A stretch of DNA of 64,000 bases from Calothrix sp. NIES-3974 (lineage in GTDB: Bacteria > Cyanobacteriota > Cyanobacteriia > Cyanobacteriales > Nostocaceae). Shown here piece after piece: positions 1 to 9,310 of the stretch. The notes beneath the pieces were generated by a model. The model worked only from the letters and a program-made list of their open reading frames with translations, ran no database searches and was not told the DNA's origin. Every line of letters begins with the position of its first letter. The first letter of the stretch is position 1. The stretch is from assembly GCF_002368395.1 (NCBI RefSeq), contig NZ_AP018254.1, forward strand, positions 2,418,001 through 2,482,000, read 5' to 3'. A program made the position numbers and the translations under genes.

Positions 1-1
1 C

Positions 2-697
2 CAAGATAAATCCTTTCCCCGTAATTTACCTCAGCGTTGGGAAATTGGATTTTACTACCTTGCTCGTCGTCAGATTGCTCCCATTTGGGTTGGTGAGTTC
101 GGTGGGCGACAGGTTGACAACAAATCCACCGAAGGAATTTGGCAAAATAAATTCGTCCGCTTTATCCGCGACCAGAAATTAGGTTTTGCCTACTGGAGTT
201 GGAATCCCAATAGTTCCGATACCGGGGGAATATTGCTGGATGATTGGCAAACCATTGACGCACCCAAACAAGTCCTGTTGTCACAACTTTTACCAGTGAA
301 GTTTACTCCTCCACCAGTTCCTGTTGCTCGTGTTTCTCCTCCCCCAGCAAGTAATCCCAGTAATTCCCCACCATCCCCCGCGATCGCCAATCGACTGGAA
401 GTCGTCACGGATATGTACTCTAACTGGAATAATGGATTTTGCATCAGTTTCAAAGTTCGCAATCCCACTAATACTTCAGTAAAAGCTTGGCAACTTGGCT
501 TTAGAATGAATCAAGCTAGTATATACAATTCTTGGAATGCTAATTTTCAACCACAAAGTAAAAACAAGTATTTAGTCCAACCAGCAGATTGGGGACTAAT
601 CATCGACCCTCAACAAGTCCGGGATATCGGTTTTTGTGCCCACAAATTAGGTAATGATTATCAACCTCAAGATGTTCAAGTCAAACCTCTTAAATAA
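2..697 (+). CDS. GH5-type cellulase with C-terminal CBM2, 5' end missing
   Basis: The reading frame is open from the window edge, so only the last 231 residues are seen. The start holds the end of a family-5 (clan GH-A) glycosidase: WVGEFGG at fragment residues 29-35, whose Glu32 fits the catalytic nucleophile, then YWSWNPNS and DTGGIL, typical of the last strand of bacterial endoglucanases. A Pro/Ser-rich linker follows, then about 95 residues resembling a CBM2 cellulose-binding domain with spaced Trp residues and two Cys (GFCISF, GFCAHK). The expected role is beta-1,4-glucan hydrolysis outside the cell. The signal peptide and acid/base Glu lie outside the window. The fold call is firm; the substrate is inferred. 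Confidence 0.88.
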   Translation, partial: QDKSFPRNLPQRWEIGFYYLARRQIAPIWVGEFGGRQVDNKSTEGIWQNKFVRFIRDQKLGFAYWSWNPNSSDTGGILLDDWQTIDAPKQVLLSQLLPVKFTPPPVPVARVSPPPASNPSNSPPSPAIANRLEVVTDMYSNWNNGFCISFKVRNPTNTSVKAWQLGFRMNQASIYNSWNANFQPQSKNKYLVQPADWGLIIDPQQVRDIGFCAHKLGNDYQPQDVQVKPLK

Positions 698-1314
698 TTC
701 CGATTATATTAAGAGAATGTTTGGAAAGTGTCAATAAATACTTTATTAACCACTTCTTGGAGACAGGAAATAAGCTCAAAGAGTATAAAAGAGTATATTT
801 GAAGGTAAGTCGGGTGTCGGGAGTAGGAAAAATCAACTTTTGTCGGTTTTGGTGTAGGCATTACGTGACGACTACTCCCTATTCCCCACTCCCCACTCCC
901 AAAAAACGAGCTTGTTAAGTATTAAAAGCGACTTTTCAAATAACCTCTCAACCAGGACTTACCTAACTGGCATATTATTTTAGTTTGTTAACGGTTAATA
1001 CCATTTCACTCAAATTTTGATACATTTTCTTCCCCTGCGACCGAAAGCTCACCTAAATGTATCAGTATCAACTCCAAGGTAAAACGATATAACAGGTGAC
1101 AATGACAGTAAAGATAGCGCAATATATTCGTCATCCTGCGCAAACCCGTAGCGCATCCGCAGGACTGGGAACGTTAGCGAAGCCTTCTCAAAAAGTCGCA
1201 ACCACAAAGATTTCAGCTTTTCGGAATGTCAAATTAATTGTGCACTACTACTTATGAACATTTGCAACTCTACGTGACGTGTTTTTCTGAAATCAAATAT
1301 AAGTAGTAAAATAC
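698..1314. other. Gene-poor stretch with dispersed repeats
   Basis: No convincing gene. It holds a CCCCACTCCC low-complexity tract (about 877-900), one copy of the ~90-bp dispersed repeat (1000-1090), and a GC-richer repeat-like patch at about 1130-1200. A 65-codon frame at 721-918 ends inside the CCCCACTCCC tract and looks like chance. Confidence 0.6.
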
Positions 1315-1343
1315 TTGTCACACATACGACAGTGTGATATAAT
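1315..1343 (+). promoter_or_regulatory. Sigma70-type promoter with a palindrome filling the spacer
   Basis: TTGTCA (1315-1320, five of six consensus bases) and a perfect TATAAT (1338-1343) are separated by exactly 17 bases. The spacer is part of an inverted repeat, TCACAC-N8-GTGTGA (1318-1337), so a dimeric repressor bound there would cover the promoter. The half-site order is the reverse of a CRP-type TGTGA-N6-TCACA site. It points towards the short frame at 1427. Confidence 0.6.
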
Positions 1344-1426
1344 ACACAAGCTTTTTGATTTCGTTGTTGATTTCTTAATTAATTTTAATTCATAAAGTCT
1401 CAATTTTGGGAGAGGGAATCAGCCCT

Positions 1427-1522
1427 ATGACTAATTCCCAAATTCAAACTAGACTCAATCAGCATTGGAGTAAGTATCAGAATCTTCAGATTTCGGACGA
1501 TTGGGTTCATCCTCCGTTTTGA
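1427..1522 (+). CDS. Possible 31-residue peptide behind the palindromic promoter
   Basis: A 31-codon frame starts about 80 bases after the TATAAT box, with a purine-rich GGGAGAGG ribosome-binding-like stretch nine bases before the ATG. The peptide is polar, rich in Gln, Asn and Trp, ends in HPPF, and has no signal peptide. I do not recognise it. It could be a real small protein, a leader peptide, or the intact start of a decayed gene whose later parts survive as open stretches to about 1873. The promoter and the ribosome-binding-like site are the only support. Confidence 0.3.
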   Translation: MTNSQIQTRLNQHWSKYQNLQISDDWVHPPF

Positions 1523-1564
1523 CAAGCAAAGGTTAGTTAGCCAAATTTGCTAACCTACTCGTGT

Positions 1565-1619
1565 AATTATGACCTAGCTGTAGCCAGTTTGGTAGGGACT
1601 AATTTACCCTGTCATAATT
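1565..1619. other. Perfect 9-bp stem with long loop
   Basis: AATTATGAC (1565-1573) and GTCATAATT (1611-1619) form a perfect 9-bp inverted repeat around 37 bases. A second one, AGGTTAG/CTAACCT, lies just before it at about 1529-1556. Both sit downstream of the palindromic promoter and may be folded RNA or a weak terminator. A 72-codon frame with a TTG start (1655-1873) follows and is not convincing. Confidence 0.3.
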
Positions 1620-1979
1620 TTGATGGGTAATATTTCTGGATCGATTTAATTGGTTTGTCTGCAAGGATATTTGAGTGGTTAACTAACGCTTGTCAGTTGT
1701 CTCTCACCTCACATCCCTTTTCCTTATCCAGATATTTTGCTGACAGTTGTGAGATTTCAATTCAGAAACTAGATACACCGAAGACATCTTCAGAGACTAG
1801 CCACTATCTAGAGATTCAATTAACCCCCTCAGTTTTGACCAATCAGGAGTTGTCGATTATAGCAACAAGTTGAGACAAGTTACGACAAAAAGAACACCCT
1901 AGTTAATGATTCCACAAATAAAATAAAAAACTTGCTACATCAACTTTGTCTGTATAAGCCACAAAAAGCAATGTATTTT

Positions 1980-2201
1980 CTACACAGTGTATAATCCACC
2001 ATTTCCATACTGCATTACTTCGCGTCGTCCACTACCACGGTGAGGGGTAGGATTTGTAGGACGCTTGGAACCTTTGCTGACACTGGCTTTGGCTACTGTA
2101 TTGCCTTGAATACGGGAACCGAACTGACTGGCAGAATCTGCATTGCTAACGAAAGCACCAAAGATGATAGTTGATACTAAGAGTGAAATGGCTACTCGCA
2201 T
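1980..2201 (-). CDS. patX: PatX-type RGSGR peptide precursor, inhibitor of HetR
   Basis: The 73-residue product has a hydrophobic, signal-like N-terminus (residues 3-18, then Ala/Ser/Asn) and HRGSGR at residues 54-59 near the C-terminus. RGSGR is the pentapeptide with which PatS-type inhibitors bind the heterocyst regulator HetR. A short precursor with a hydrophobic N-terminus and a late RGSGR, preceded by a DIF1 motif and an NtcA site, is the published description of PatX. All of these are seen here: TCCGGA lies 57 bases before the start and GTA-N8-TAC lies further upstream. The expected role is a processed, exported or intercellular inhibitor of heterocyst differentiation. It is longer than PatS (13-17 residues) and carries about 14 residues after the motif. 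Confidence 0.85.
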   Translation of the reverse strand: MRVAISLLVSTIIFGAFVSNADSASQFGSRIQGNTVAKASVSKGSKRPTNPTPHRGSGRREVMQYGNGGLYTV

Positions 2202-2258
2202 GATAGATGTTTATTTTGAAACTCTCCATTTCACTGATACTTAGTTTTATTTGCTGCA

Positions 2259-2264
2259 TCCGGA
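2259..2264 (-). promoter_or_regulatory. DIF1-type motif TCCGGA upstream of patX
   Basis: TCCGGA lies 57 bases before the patX start codon. In Anabaena this hexamer in the -35 region marks promoters induced in differentiating heterocysts, and it is reported within 69 bases of patX genes. The AT-rich stretch closer to the gene could hold the -10 box, but no clear TATAAT is visible. Confidence 0.7.
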
Positions 2265-2279
2265 TGGTTTAGGGAAAAA

Positions 2280-2293
2280 GTATTGTTTTTTAC
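2280..2293 (-). promoter_or_regulatory. NtcA box GTA-N8-TAC upstream of patX
   Basis: A perfect GTA-N8-TAC palindrome, the consensus for the global nitrogen regulator NtcA, lies 15 bases upstream of the TCCGGA motif and 12 bases from the stop codon of the divergently placed oxidoreductase reading frame. The NtcA-DIF1-gene order matches that reported for patX in heterocyst formers. Confidence 0.7.
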
Positions 2294-2304
2294 CGAAAAA
2301 ATAA

Positions 2305-4116
2305 CTAGACTACAAAAATTTTTTTGGCCAACAACCAATTTCCCGCCGAGTTATATTCTCCCTCAATCCTGATTAATTGGCAGTCCTGAATTTGTTGCAG
2401 TGACTGATTTACATCTGGTTCAATTGTGACAATTTGCCATGTGTCACCAGCTAGGGCTTCTGGTTCTTGAAGAGTGAATCTGTAATCCTGCGGTGCAAGT
2501 TTTTGGAAAACACCTAAATAGGTTTTTCCCCTAAGTGTTTTTACTGAATTTGGATTTGGGTGTAAGTACTTGTCTTGATAATTACTTTGTATATGACCAT
2601 CTTCAGGATAATTGCTAGGGTTTTGAAGATAATAGATTTGGAGGTTTTCCCAGTCAGGATGGTGGGGTAATAAATCAAATATTGGGGTAATTAAAGCGGG
2701 GAATTGTGAATCTTTGATTAAGGATAATTGCAACATTTCTACCGGTAAATCCCGAACTTGACATTGGTTTTGGATACACAGTGCGGCTGCGGTTCCAGCA
2801 GCTTGTCCAATACCGAGAACGACGGGTTGTAATCTGGTTGCACCGTTGGCAATGTGGGATACGGAGATATTTTTTTCGCAGACGAGAAAACCGTCGATTG
2901 CGACTGGAACCAGAGCGCGATAGGGAATTGTAAAGGGTGTACCAGTCCATCTACCTCCCCAACGGAGGGATTTGGGATGTAAATCAAATTTGTAGTCGGG
3001 ATAATGGTGGTCGTTGGCGTAGTTACCGACGGCAATACGATCTGGATGGAGAATGGCCACATTTCCACCGGGTTGGGGAAGGATATCTTGTTCGCGAATG
3101 GTGGTTAAACCGATTAAACGCCGACTTTCCCGGAAGTAGGGGTGAAATGCAAAAGCGGTGGGTGTAGTTGAGGCTGTTTGCCGCAGTTGACAATTACTGG
3201 TGTGGGATAGGGGAAATACACCATCGGCGAAACCGTAGCGACGACCGAGGTGGGTTTGGATAAAATGGGCGAAATTTTGACTATGGCAAATTGCTGCGCG
3301 GTAAAATTCTTCCGCTTGAGTTGGGGATGCGATCGCATTTTCAACGCCCAGACCATAATCGTTACCGTGGATCGGCCAATTTAACATTAGTTTTCCCCCC
3401 GGTAAGCGACCATAGTTGAGGAATTTTTCGCCACCGTAGTTATCCCAAGCACCGAAAAACTTTTCTGGTTGGTAGGTGGGTGCAGGGGGAATGATAGGTG
3501 CTTCCTCCTCACCAAAGTCCTGCATGTAGACCACCCAAGTGGGTGACTGGACGGGATAGGTTTGGGTGATTTCGTTGGCTGTAACTGGTGCGCTGGGTTC
3601 TCCCCAGGTTGATTGGAATTCCCAACCCCAACGGTGGGGTATTTCTCCCAGGGCGAGTAAATCCCCTAGTTCGGTACCATCGATGGTAATTTGGGCATGG
3701 ACTGTGATTTCGTTGAAACATACCCCCATAATGCGATCGCTTTCCCGTAGCACTTGTCGGGGTGTTTCTCCGCGAATCCAGTGTAAATTATCTAAACTCC
3801 TGACCCAATCTGCGAATATCTCTGCTCCAATACGTGGGTCGTAGCTAAAAAAACTCACCCAGCTATGGTTGAGTCCCTCCGGATGGCGCTGTTGCAGTTC
3901 CCGCAGATAGGCACCCCAAATTCCCGTGTGAAATGCTGCTAATTCATTGCCGTCAGGTACGGATACCCCCGCACTGGTCAACATCCCCCCTAACCAAGGG
4001 TATTCACTGACTAAAATTGTTTTGGCTCCATGACGTGCGGATGATATGGCGGCTGCGGTTCCCCCTGTTCCGCCACCGACAACAAGAACGTCGGCTGTTA
4101 ATGTTTGATTGGGCAT
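2305..4116 (-). CDS. FAD-dependent oxidoreductase
   Basis: A protein of about 603 residues. It opens with a beta strand and the Rossmann dinucleotide motif GGGTGGTAAA (14-23 from the chosen start), then an acidic strand end and WLGGMLTSAG, which is typical of the FAD_oxidored family (PF12831). The C-terminal part has LGIGQAAGTAAALC, the conserved flavin-side helix of the family. The ATG at 4116 is preferred over 4146 because the extra ten residues are polar and unlike the family start. The substrate is unknown. It has no signal peptide and no operon partner. Downstream it nearly touches the patX control region. Confidence 0.85.
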   Translation of the reverse strand: MPNQTLTADVLVVGGGTGGTAAAISSARHGAKTILVSEYPWLGGMLTSAGVSVPDGNELAAFHTGIWGAYLRELQQRHPEGLNHSWVSFFSYDPRIGAEIFADWVRSLDNLHWIRGETPRQVLRESDRIMGVCFNEITVHAQITIDGTELGDLLALGEIPHRWGWEFQSTWGEPSAPVTANEITQTYPVQSPTWVVYMQDFGEEEAPIIPPAPTYQPEKFFGAWDNYGGEKFLNYGRLPGGKLMLNWPIHGNDYGLGVENAIASPTQAEEFYRAAICHSQNFAHFIQTHLGRRYGFADGVFPLSHTSNCQLRQTASTTPTAFAFHPYFRESRRLIGLTTIREQDILPQPGGNVAILHPDRIAVGNYANDHHYPDYKFDLHPKSLRWGGRWTGTPFTIPYRALVPVAIDGFLVCEKNISVSHIANGATRLQPVVLGIGQAAGTAAALCIQNQCQVRDLPVEMLQLSLIKDSQFPALITPIFDLLPHHPDWENLQIYYLQNPSNYPEDGHIQSNYQDKYLHPNPNSVKTLRGKTYLGVFQKLAPQDYRFTLQEPEALAGDTWQIVTIEPDVNQSLQQIQDCQLIRIEGEYNSAGNWLLAKKIFVV

Positions 4117-4146
4117 GTTCGATTTTGAATTGGAAATTGACCACAA

Positions 4147-4767
4147 ATGTTACCAATTCCGGGTGGAGGATACAAGGTAATACGATTTTGGATTTGGGAT
4201 TTTGGATTACTCTGTTCTCAATGTCAGCTTTCTCCGTAATGGGTGTAGGCTGTAATGCTCCCTTGATACAGAGGGAGTCGGAAAGACCACTTTCATGCGT
4301 TCTGGTTTACGCGAGGTATAGGAATCCAACTTGAATGTTGTTCGGTATGACGAAAAATAAAACTTTTTCCCACAAGCTTCGGGGTTTCCGAAATCAAATA
4401 TGATTTCTGATAGTGGAACTGATACCGTTTTATATCGATTCTCTTGTACTTTGCAATAAATGAAACTAGAATAATCAACGGTTACAGCCCCTGATATGTA
4501 GCAAGCATTGGCGTAAACGATATTACTTTGTTTTACTTTGGAGTTGATACCTGATGGGGAGCTTTCGGTAGCAGGGGAAGAAAATATGTCAAAATTTGAG
4601 TGAAATGGTGTGAGAAAAAAAGTTGCCAGAAAAACTACTCAAATGTATACATAGCTAGACTTTGACATCGTTTTAAATAGTTTCTTGCTATATTTGAGTT
4701 TCAAGTATTTTTGAGTCTGTAGTGTATTCTCCTTATCCTGTATGGCTTTAAGGCTTATTTCTCAAAA
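4147..4767. other. Gene-poor stretch with a dispersed repeat
   Basis: No gene is supported. The stretch holds short GGATTTTGGGATTTTGG tracts near 4180-4205 and a copy of the ~90-bp dispersed repeat at about 4518-4611, inverted relative to the copy at 1000-1090. Confidence 0.55.
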
Positions 4768-5022
4768 ATGTTTCAGTTCCGGACACTCAATTTATTGATT
4801 AGTTTTACTTATGCCGTTGTCTGCAAAAATTTGTTCACCCTTGCCTTGACAGCTTTTTTCTCAATTATTTCGGCTATATTCGCAATATTAATGACTCTAT
4901 TCTCAACTTTTTCACGGAATAATCGGACTGATAAGCACTGGGTTGACACGCTTGAATTTTTTCTGGTATGCTTGGATATAATCCAGAGGAGTATAGCGTT
5001 ATTCTTTTCAAGATTTACATAG
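4768..5022 (+). CDS. Possible small hydrophobic protein
   Basis: An 84-codon frame with two long hydrophobic stretches (about residues 5-45) and a third near residues 63-82, ending 76 bases before the IS5-type element. I do not recognise the family. A weak AAGGC precedes the start at about 16 bases. The Phe- and Leu-rich composition is what random AT-rich DNA also gives, so it may be chance. Confidence 0.25.
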   Translation: MFQFRTLNLLISFTYAVVCKNLFTLALTAFFSIISAIFAILMTLFSTFSRNNRTDKHWVDTLEFFLVCLDIIQRSIALFFSRFT

Positions 5023-5098
5023 ATTACTCCATGCCATGTGTAATTAGAGCTTGCTGAAAAAGTGGAGAGAATTTATTTCAGCGCATACGAACTATAAG

Positions 5099-6020
5099 AG
5101 GGTGTTTATAAAATAAATATTAAGCGGATGAACACCTGCGATTACGAACTAATCTACGCAACATCAGATGCGTCATAGCAGCATATATCATGGTTTCACT
5201 TGTTTGGGGATAGTATTCGTAGTCTTTACTCAGACGGCGATAGCGACCTAACCATGCAAACGTACGTTCGACAACCCAACGTCGAGGCAAAATTTTGAAT
5301 CCAGAAGTGTCATCGGAACGTTTGAATATTTTAATCGCACAACCGATAAAGTGTCTGACCCAATCCACAAGTTTTCCTGCATATCCAGCATCTGCCCAAA
5401 TTAAACGTAATTTTGGGAAGGAATAGAAGATTCTGTCGAGTACTAGCTTTGCCCCATCACGGTCTTGAAGCGAGGCCGCATGTACAACTACCATTAAAAT
5501 AAAACCCATCGTATCTACGAGGATATGACGTCTAAGACCATTAATATTTTTCCGGCATCATAACCGTCAATTCCTCCTTTTTCAGTTGTTTTAACGCTTT
5601 GGGGATCTATAATTCCTGCGGATGGCTGTGCGTCTCGTCCGTCAAGTTCTCTTAACTGCGATCGCAAAGCAGAATGAACATTCTGCCAAATTCCTTTACG
5701 TTGCCAACGTTGAAAGTATGAGTACACTGTTTGCCATGCTGGCAAATCGTGAGGCAACCCGAATGCCAAGAACAACCTGCACGCAAAATGTAAAATATGC
5801 CATTCACCACTTCCCGCATATCAACTTCACGTTTTTTCCAGGTTTGCGCTTAGGTTCTGCTGAAATCATGGATTTTATTAAATCCCATTCTGCATCAGAA
5901 ACATCTGTAGGATCAGGTTTTCGACTCATGGCACCCAGTAAAAATGCTACTTGTTTATTAAGTAGAGTAAATGTTCTGGGAAATAATTGCGGTGTCCTTT
6001 ATTTTTTTTATAAACACCCT
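5099..6020 (-). mobile_element. Decayed IS5-type insertion sequence
   Basis: A 922-bp element bounded by perfect 15-bp terminal inverted repeats AGGGTGTTTATAAAA (left at 5099, right ending at 6020) and flanked by the direct repeat ATAAG (5094-5098 and 6021-6025), a 5-bp target duplication. It carries one transposase frame on the minus strand, broken by frameshifts. The intact ends and target duplication show a single insertion that has since lost coding capacity. Confidence 0.85.
5120..5929 (-). pseudogene. IS5-family transposase with three frameshifts
   Basis: The frame starts MSRKPDPTDVSDAEW at 5929. It shifts in an A-run (near 5840), shifts again after GCSWH (near 5760), and a third time after GYDAGK (near 5540). 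The pieces together read as an IS5-family (IS427/IS1031-like) DDE transposase: IIDPQSVKTTEKGG, then IWADAGY, then RRWVVERTFAWLGRYRRL, which holds the catalytic Glu and the usual R/K signature. Some IS5 relatives use one programmed shift, but three make an active enzyme unlikely. Two of the three shifts are in A-runs, so sequencing error should be excluded. Confidence 0.85.
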
Positions 6021-6123
6021 ATAAGAGAATTGAGCAATGACTAGTTTGTCATAGGTTTTCGGTTTTGAAGAGTTTCAGGTAATAATGAATTTCCCAAATA
6101 TGGAATTTTCCAAAATCATTCCC

Positions 6124-6152
6124 TGTAGAGACGACCCATCGGGTTGTCTCTA
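6124..6152. repeat. Palindromic repeat, TAGAGACG family
   Basis: An imperfect palindrome with GTAGAGACGACCC and GGGTTGTCTCTAC arms between the IS element and the kinase gene. It is one of at least twelve related palindromes in the window. Heptameric AAATCTA repeats follow at about 6205-6238 and run into the kinase stop codon. Confidence 0.7.
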
Positions 6153-6220
6153 CTCCTATTCCCCACCCTCACGAAAAGACTTTTTCCGCAGATCCTAATT
6201 AAAAATCCCAAATCTAAAAT

Positions 6221-7999
6221 CTAAAATCCTAAATCTGGTTCTTCCTCACTGACTAGTACGGGTGTTTGATGGAGGGGGATGGTGAAAGTCACCGTAGATC
6301 CTAGTCCCTCACCCAGACTGTAAAAATTAACTTCTCCTCCCATTGCTTCCACTAATTTTTGGGATATGGCCAATCCTAAACCTGTTCCTCCGTATTGACG
6401 GGTACGGGAACCATCGATTTGGGAAAAGGATTGGAATAGTTTATCTTGTTGATCAAGGGAAACACCGATTCCCGTATCGGCAACCCGGATTCTCACCATA
6501 TCCCCAGATTCACGGTTGGCAAAAATATTTTTATTACGAATTACGTCCGCATTGACCGTAATTCCCCCTTCATGGGTAAATTTGATGGCATTCCCCACCA
6601 GGTTGATCATCACCTGTTTCAGACGCAAATAATCGCCGTAGACGATGATTTCGTCGGGGGTATCGGGTAGGTGCATTTGAAAGCTGAGATTTTTTTGTTC
6701 CGCTTGTAAGCGCATGGCATTACCAACATCGGTAAATAATTCGGCCAAATTTACCGAATCCATCACCATATCGGTTTTACCCGCTTCGATTCTGGCAAAA
6801 TCCAAAATATCCTGAATAATATCAAACAGATGTAGGGATAACTTGTGAGCTTCGTGTAAATATTCCTCTTCTTCCTCTCGACCATCCGCCATCCCGTCCA
6901 AAATCAGCTTTAAAAACCCCATAATTCCATTTAAGGGAGTACGAATTTCATGGGAAACATTGGCAAGAAATTCGCTTTTACGTTGCGTTGCTTCCTCCGC
7001 TTCTTGACGAGCTTGAACTAACTCCCGATATAAAGTTGCATGGGCGATCGCGGTTCCTAATTGATCACCCACATCCTTGGCTAATTCTAACTCCACCGCA
7101 GTCAAAGGGTAACACTCATTACAAATTGATACCGCAATTAACCCATTTACTTCATCCTGGTGACTGGTGGGAAATACAAGTAATTTGTGCGATCGCCAGT
7201 GTTCTCCTTGAGGTTGTTCAATCACCACGGGAGCAAGGGTGTTGATGGCTTCCTCCAAACCTGGTTCTTTAGTAATATCCACATCAACGGTCAAAATTGA
7301 CTCCATGTGGGGTTGGTGATATTCTGCCTGGGGACGCAAAATCTGATCGCCTTTGGTATAGGGATAAATCACGCAGCGCTGTAGTTGTAACCCTTCTCCC
7401 AACTGATCAACGCTTTGCTGCCAAATTACATCTAGATCCAAAGTCCGACGAATATTGCGAGTAATCCGATTAACTATCTTTTGGTGTTGTTGCGATCGCA
7501 GTGCTAATTCCAATTGAGTCGGTACTGCTGCTACTAACCGTAAATCCCGTTGGTAAGGCTGAGACTGTAATAACCTCCCCATCACCAACACCGTTTTGCC
7601 TACTTCCCCCACCGGTGGTATTACCGGACTCATTACCAAATCCAACTCAAAGGAATGCTGCTGATAACGAAACCAAACCTGACAACGCTCCGGTACTAAG
7701 GTCGTTAAAATCCTTTGCAAACGTTGCCGATAAACATTCCCATCCACCGGCTTAAAGGTATCATCCTCCAAACCAAAACCAACCACATTCTCCAAACTAA
7801 AGCCAAATTTTTCACTACCTTGCCAAGTATAGGTCAGATATCGTCCCTCCCCATCCTGAACAAACACTAATTCCGAACCTAATTTATCCCCTAACTGGTT
7901 GGTACTCTGATCACTATCAGTACGACCTGTCCCTTTTACGTCTGATTGAAACTGTTGTGAGTATAAATGCTGTCGGCGAGAATTAGCTGTAATGCGCAT
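6221..7999 (-). CDS. PAS-GAF sensor histidine kinase
   Basis: A 592-residue soluble sensor kinase. Residues about 35-145 look like a PAS domain ([16 protein letters not shown] at the start). Residues about 165-325 form a GAF domain. A coiled linker leads to the HisKA box [10 protein letters not shown] with phospho-acceptor His350, and the ATPase domain shows [10 protein letters not shown] (N box), DTGIGV (G1) and GGTGLGLAI (G2). No transmembrane segment or receiver domain is visible, so it should phosphorylate a separate response regulator. No partner gene is adjacent. PAS-GAF inputs could bind a small ligand or bilin, but the signal is unknown. Confidence 0.92.
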   Translation of the reverse strand: MRITANSRRQHLYSQQFQSDVKGTGRTDSDQSTNQLGDKLGSELVFVQDGEGRYLTYTWQGSEKFGFSLENVVGFGLEDDTFKPVDGNVYRQRLQRILTTLVPERCQVWFRYQQHSFELDLVMSPVIPPVGEVGKTVLVMGRLLQSQPYQRDLRLVAAVPTQLELALRSQQHQKIVNRITRNIRRTLDLDVIWQQSVDQLGEGLQLQRCVIYPYTKGDQILRPQAEYHQPHMESILTVDVDITKEPGLEEAINTLAPVVIEQPQGEHWRSHKLLVFPTSHQDEVNGLIAVSICNECYPLTAVELELAKDVGDQLGTAIAHATLYRELVQARQEAEEATQRKSEFLANVSHEIRTPLNGIMGFLKLILDGMADGREEEEEYLHEAHKLSLHLFDIIQDILDFARIEAGKTDMVMDSVNLAELFTDVGNAMRLQAEQKNLSFQMHLPDTPDEIIVYGDYLRLKQVMINLVGNAIKFTHEGGITVNADVIRNKNIFANRESGDMVRIRVADTGIGVSLDQQDKLFQSFSQIDGSRTRQYGGTGLGLAISQKLVEAMGGEVNFYSLGEGLGSTVTFTIPLHQTPVLVSEEEPDLGF

Positions 8000-8213
8000 G
8001 GCTAAACTTTTTATAGAGAATTTATAACCAGAAATTTGGACGGTAGCTGCTTAAAGTTTGGCATAAAATTTTACATCTGAAAAACTGGGAAATTTTGTTT
8101 TCTTGGTTATACAGTCATCACGCACTTGTTTTTTAACTTTTCTTAATTAATCTTAACCTAATCGGCAAGCGGGGGAAACCATTTGATTGATTAGCCCCCG
8201 TATGTATACTGTC

Positions 8214-8450
8214 CTAATCATTCCATTCGCCACGGGGGGGTACAGAGCGTCGAACGGGGGTACGAGTTAATTCATCGTCACGGGTGGTTTCACCCCTTAA
8301 CCACTGACGGATTGCCACCTCAATTACCTTGCTAGGGTCGTTAGTCAGATGTTGGATTTGCTCGAGCAATTCCGAATCCAAGCGGATTGCAATCTCAACT
8401 TTCTCAGCTAGTCGTTGTGGTACTTCGTTTGTTTTGTCTTGCATATGCAT
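8214..8450 (-). CDS. Small ribbon-helix-helix-like protein
   Basis: A 78-residue protein. The stretch EKVEIAIRLDSELLEQIQHL followed by SKVIEVAIRQWL fits a ribbon-helix-helix fold (beta strand then two helices), as in CopG/Arc-type DNA-binding proteins. The charged C-terminal tail (RTPVRRSVPPRG) is not part of the fold. It may start at the first ATG (8450) or the in-frame ATG six bases on. No toxin partner is adjacent. Many cyanobacteria carry such stand-alone proteins, and the role is unknown. Confidence 0.6.
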   Translation of the reverse strand: MHMQDKTNEVPQRLAEKVEIAIRLDSELLEQIQHLTNDPSKVIEVAIRQWLRGETTRDDELTRTPVRRSVPPRGEWND

Positions 8451-9310
8451 AGTTTTGAATGGGATAGATGTTTTCAGGTTTTCTTTTCAGGATTACCGAA
8501 CATAGGTGTTGATTCCGGAACCGAAAAAATCAACAAGTGATATTTTTAGCGAAATTGTCCCCTGGGGTTGAAAATGGAAACACCACCAGCACATAATTAT
8601 CTGACCAAATTATCTGACCAAAGTATACCCGTCGTTGTCTCCTTTCGATGCGACACGAAAAATTAGTTGCTATGATGTCGGAAATTTCTGTAATTTTGAC
8701 ACAATCGTCTCCCCTTAACCGTATTCTTTTGTGGTGACAATCACAATGACTGGTATTCCGTGGGAAGGGTAAAAATAATCGCTCAACAAAACCATTAGCA
8801 GTTTGCAGGAGGGGAAATAGCACCTGTATCCGACTGAAGTCCGAAAAAATGAGACATTTGTGGGAACCATGTTTATTGTACGCCTCTAGCACGTATTTGT
8901 GCTTTAACGCTTTATACTAAAGCTTTTTCCGGGCTAGAACTACACTCCCTCTACATACAGCGAAGTCAATCGTCACCAGTCAACCCTCAACAAACCAAAA
9001 CGGTATAACCGCTATGGCAAATTTGAGATATTCTGGTCAAATCTTCATCAAAATCACAAAATCACCACCTGAAACAGGCACTGATATATTCCCACACAAA
9101 ACAAGGGCGAGAAAACCTCTATAATCGACTTGACGATTGACAACAAAATTGTTGCCAACATTAAAGATATCAGCTTTGCTGGCACATTTACCCAAGATGT
9201 AACGTCTAATGGGCCTATGTGAAATCATAAATTATGTAAAGTTTTAATTACACGGCTTTACTTTTGGCGCGAGTTGAGAATTTCAATATACAGGTTTAGG
9301 AGCTGAGAAA
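8451..9310. other. Intergenic stretch without a supported gene
   Basis: Two minus-strand frames (120 codons at 8530-8892 and 63 codons at 9037-9228) show no family features and have a composition like translated non-coding DNA. The stretch probably holds the promoter of the DUF2808 gene; no consensus boxes stand out. Confidence 0.5.

Noticed and set aside
721-918. 65-codon plus-strand frame after the cellulase
   Set aside because: The C-terminus is a translation of the CCCCACTCCC repeat; no ribosome-binding site or family feature.
1655-1873. 72-codon plus-strand frame with TTG start
   Set aside because: No family trait, Ser/Thr-rich as random AT-rich DNA gives; possibly part of a decayed gene, but this cannot be shown.
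8530-8892. 120-codon minus-strand frame
   Set aside because: Cys/His/Phe-rich random-looking translation without a ribosome-binding site or known domain.
9037-9228. 63-codon minus-strand frame before the DUF2808 gene
   Set aside because: Short, no family feature, lies in the likely promoter region.
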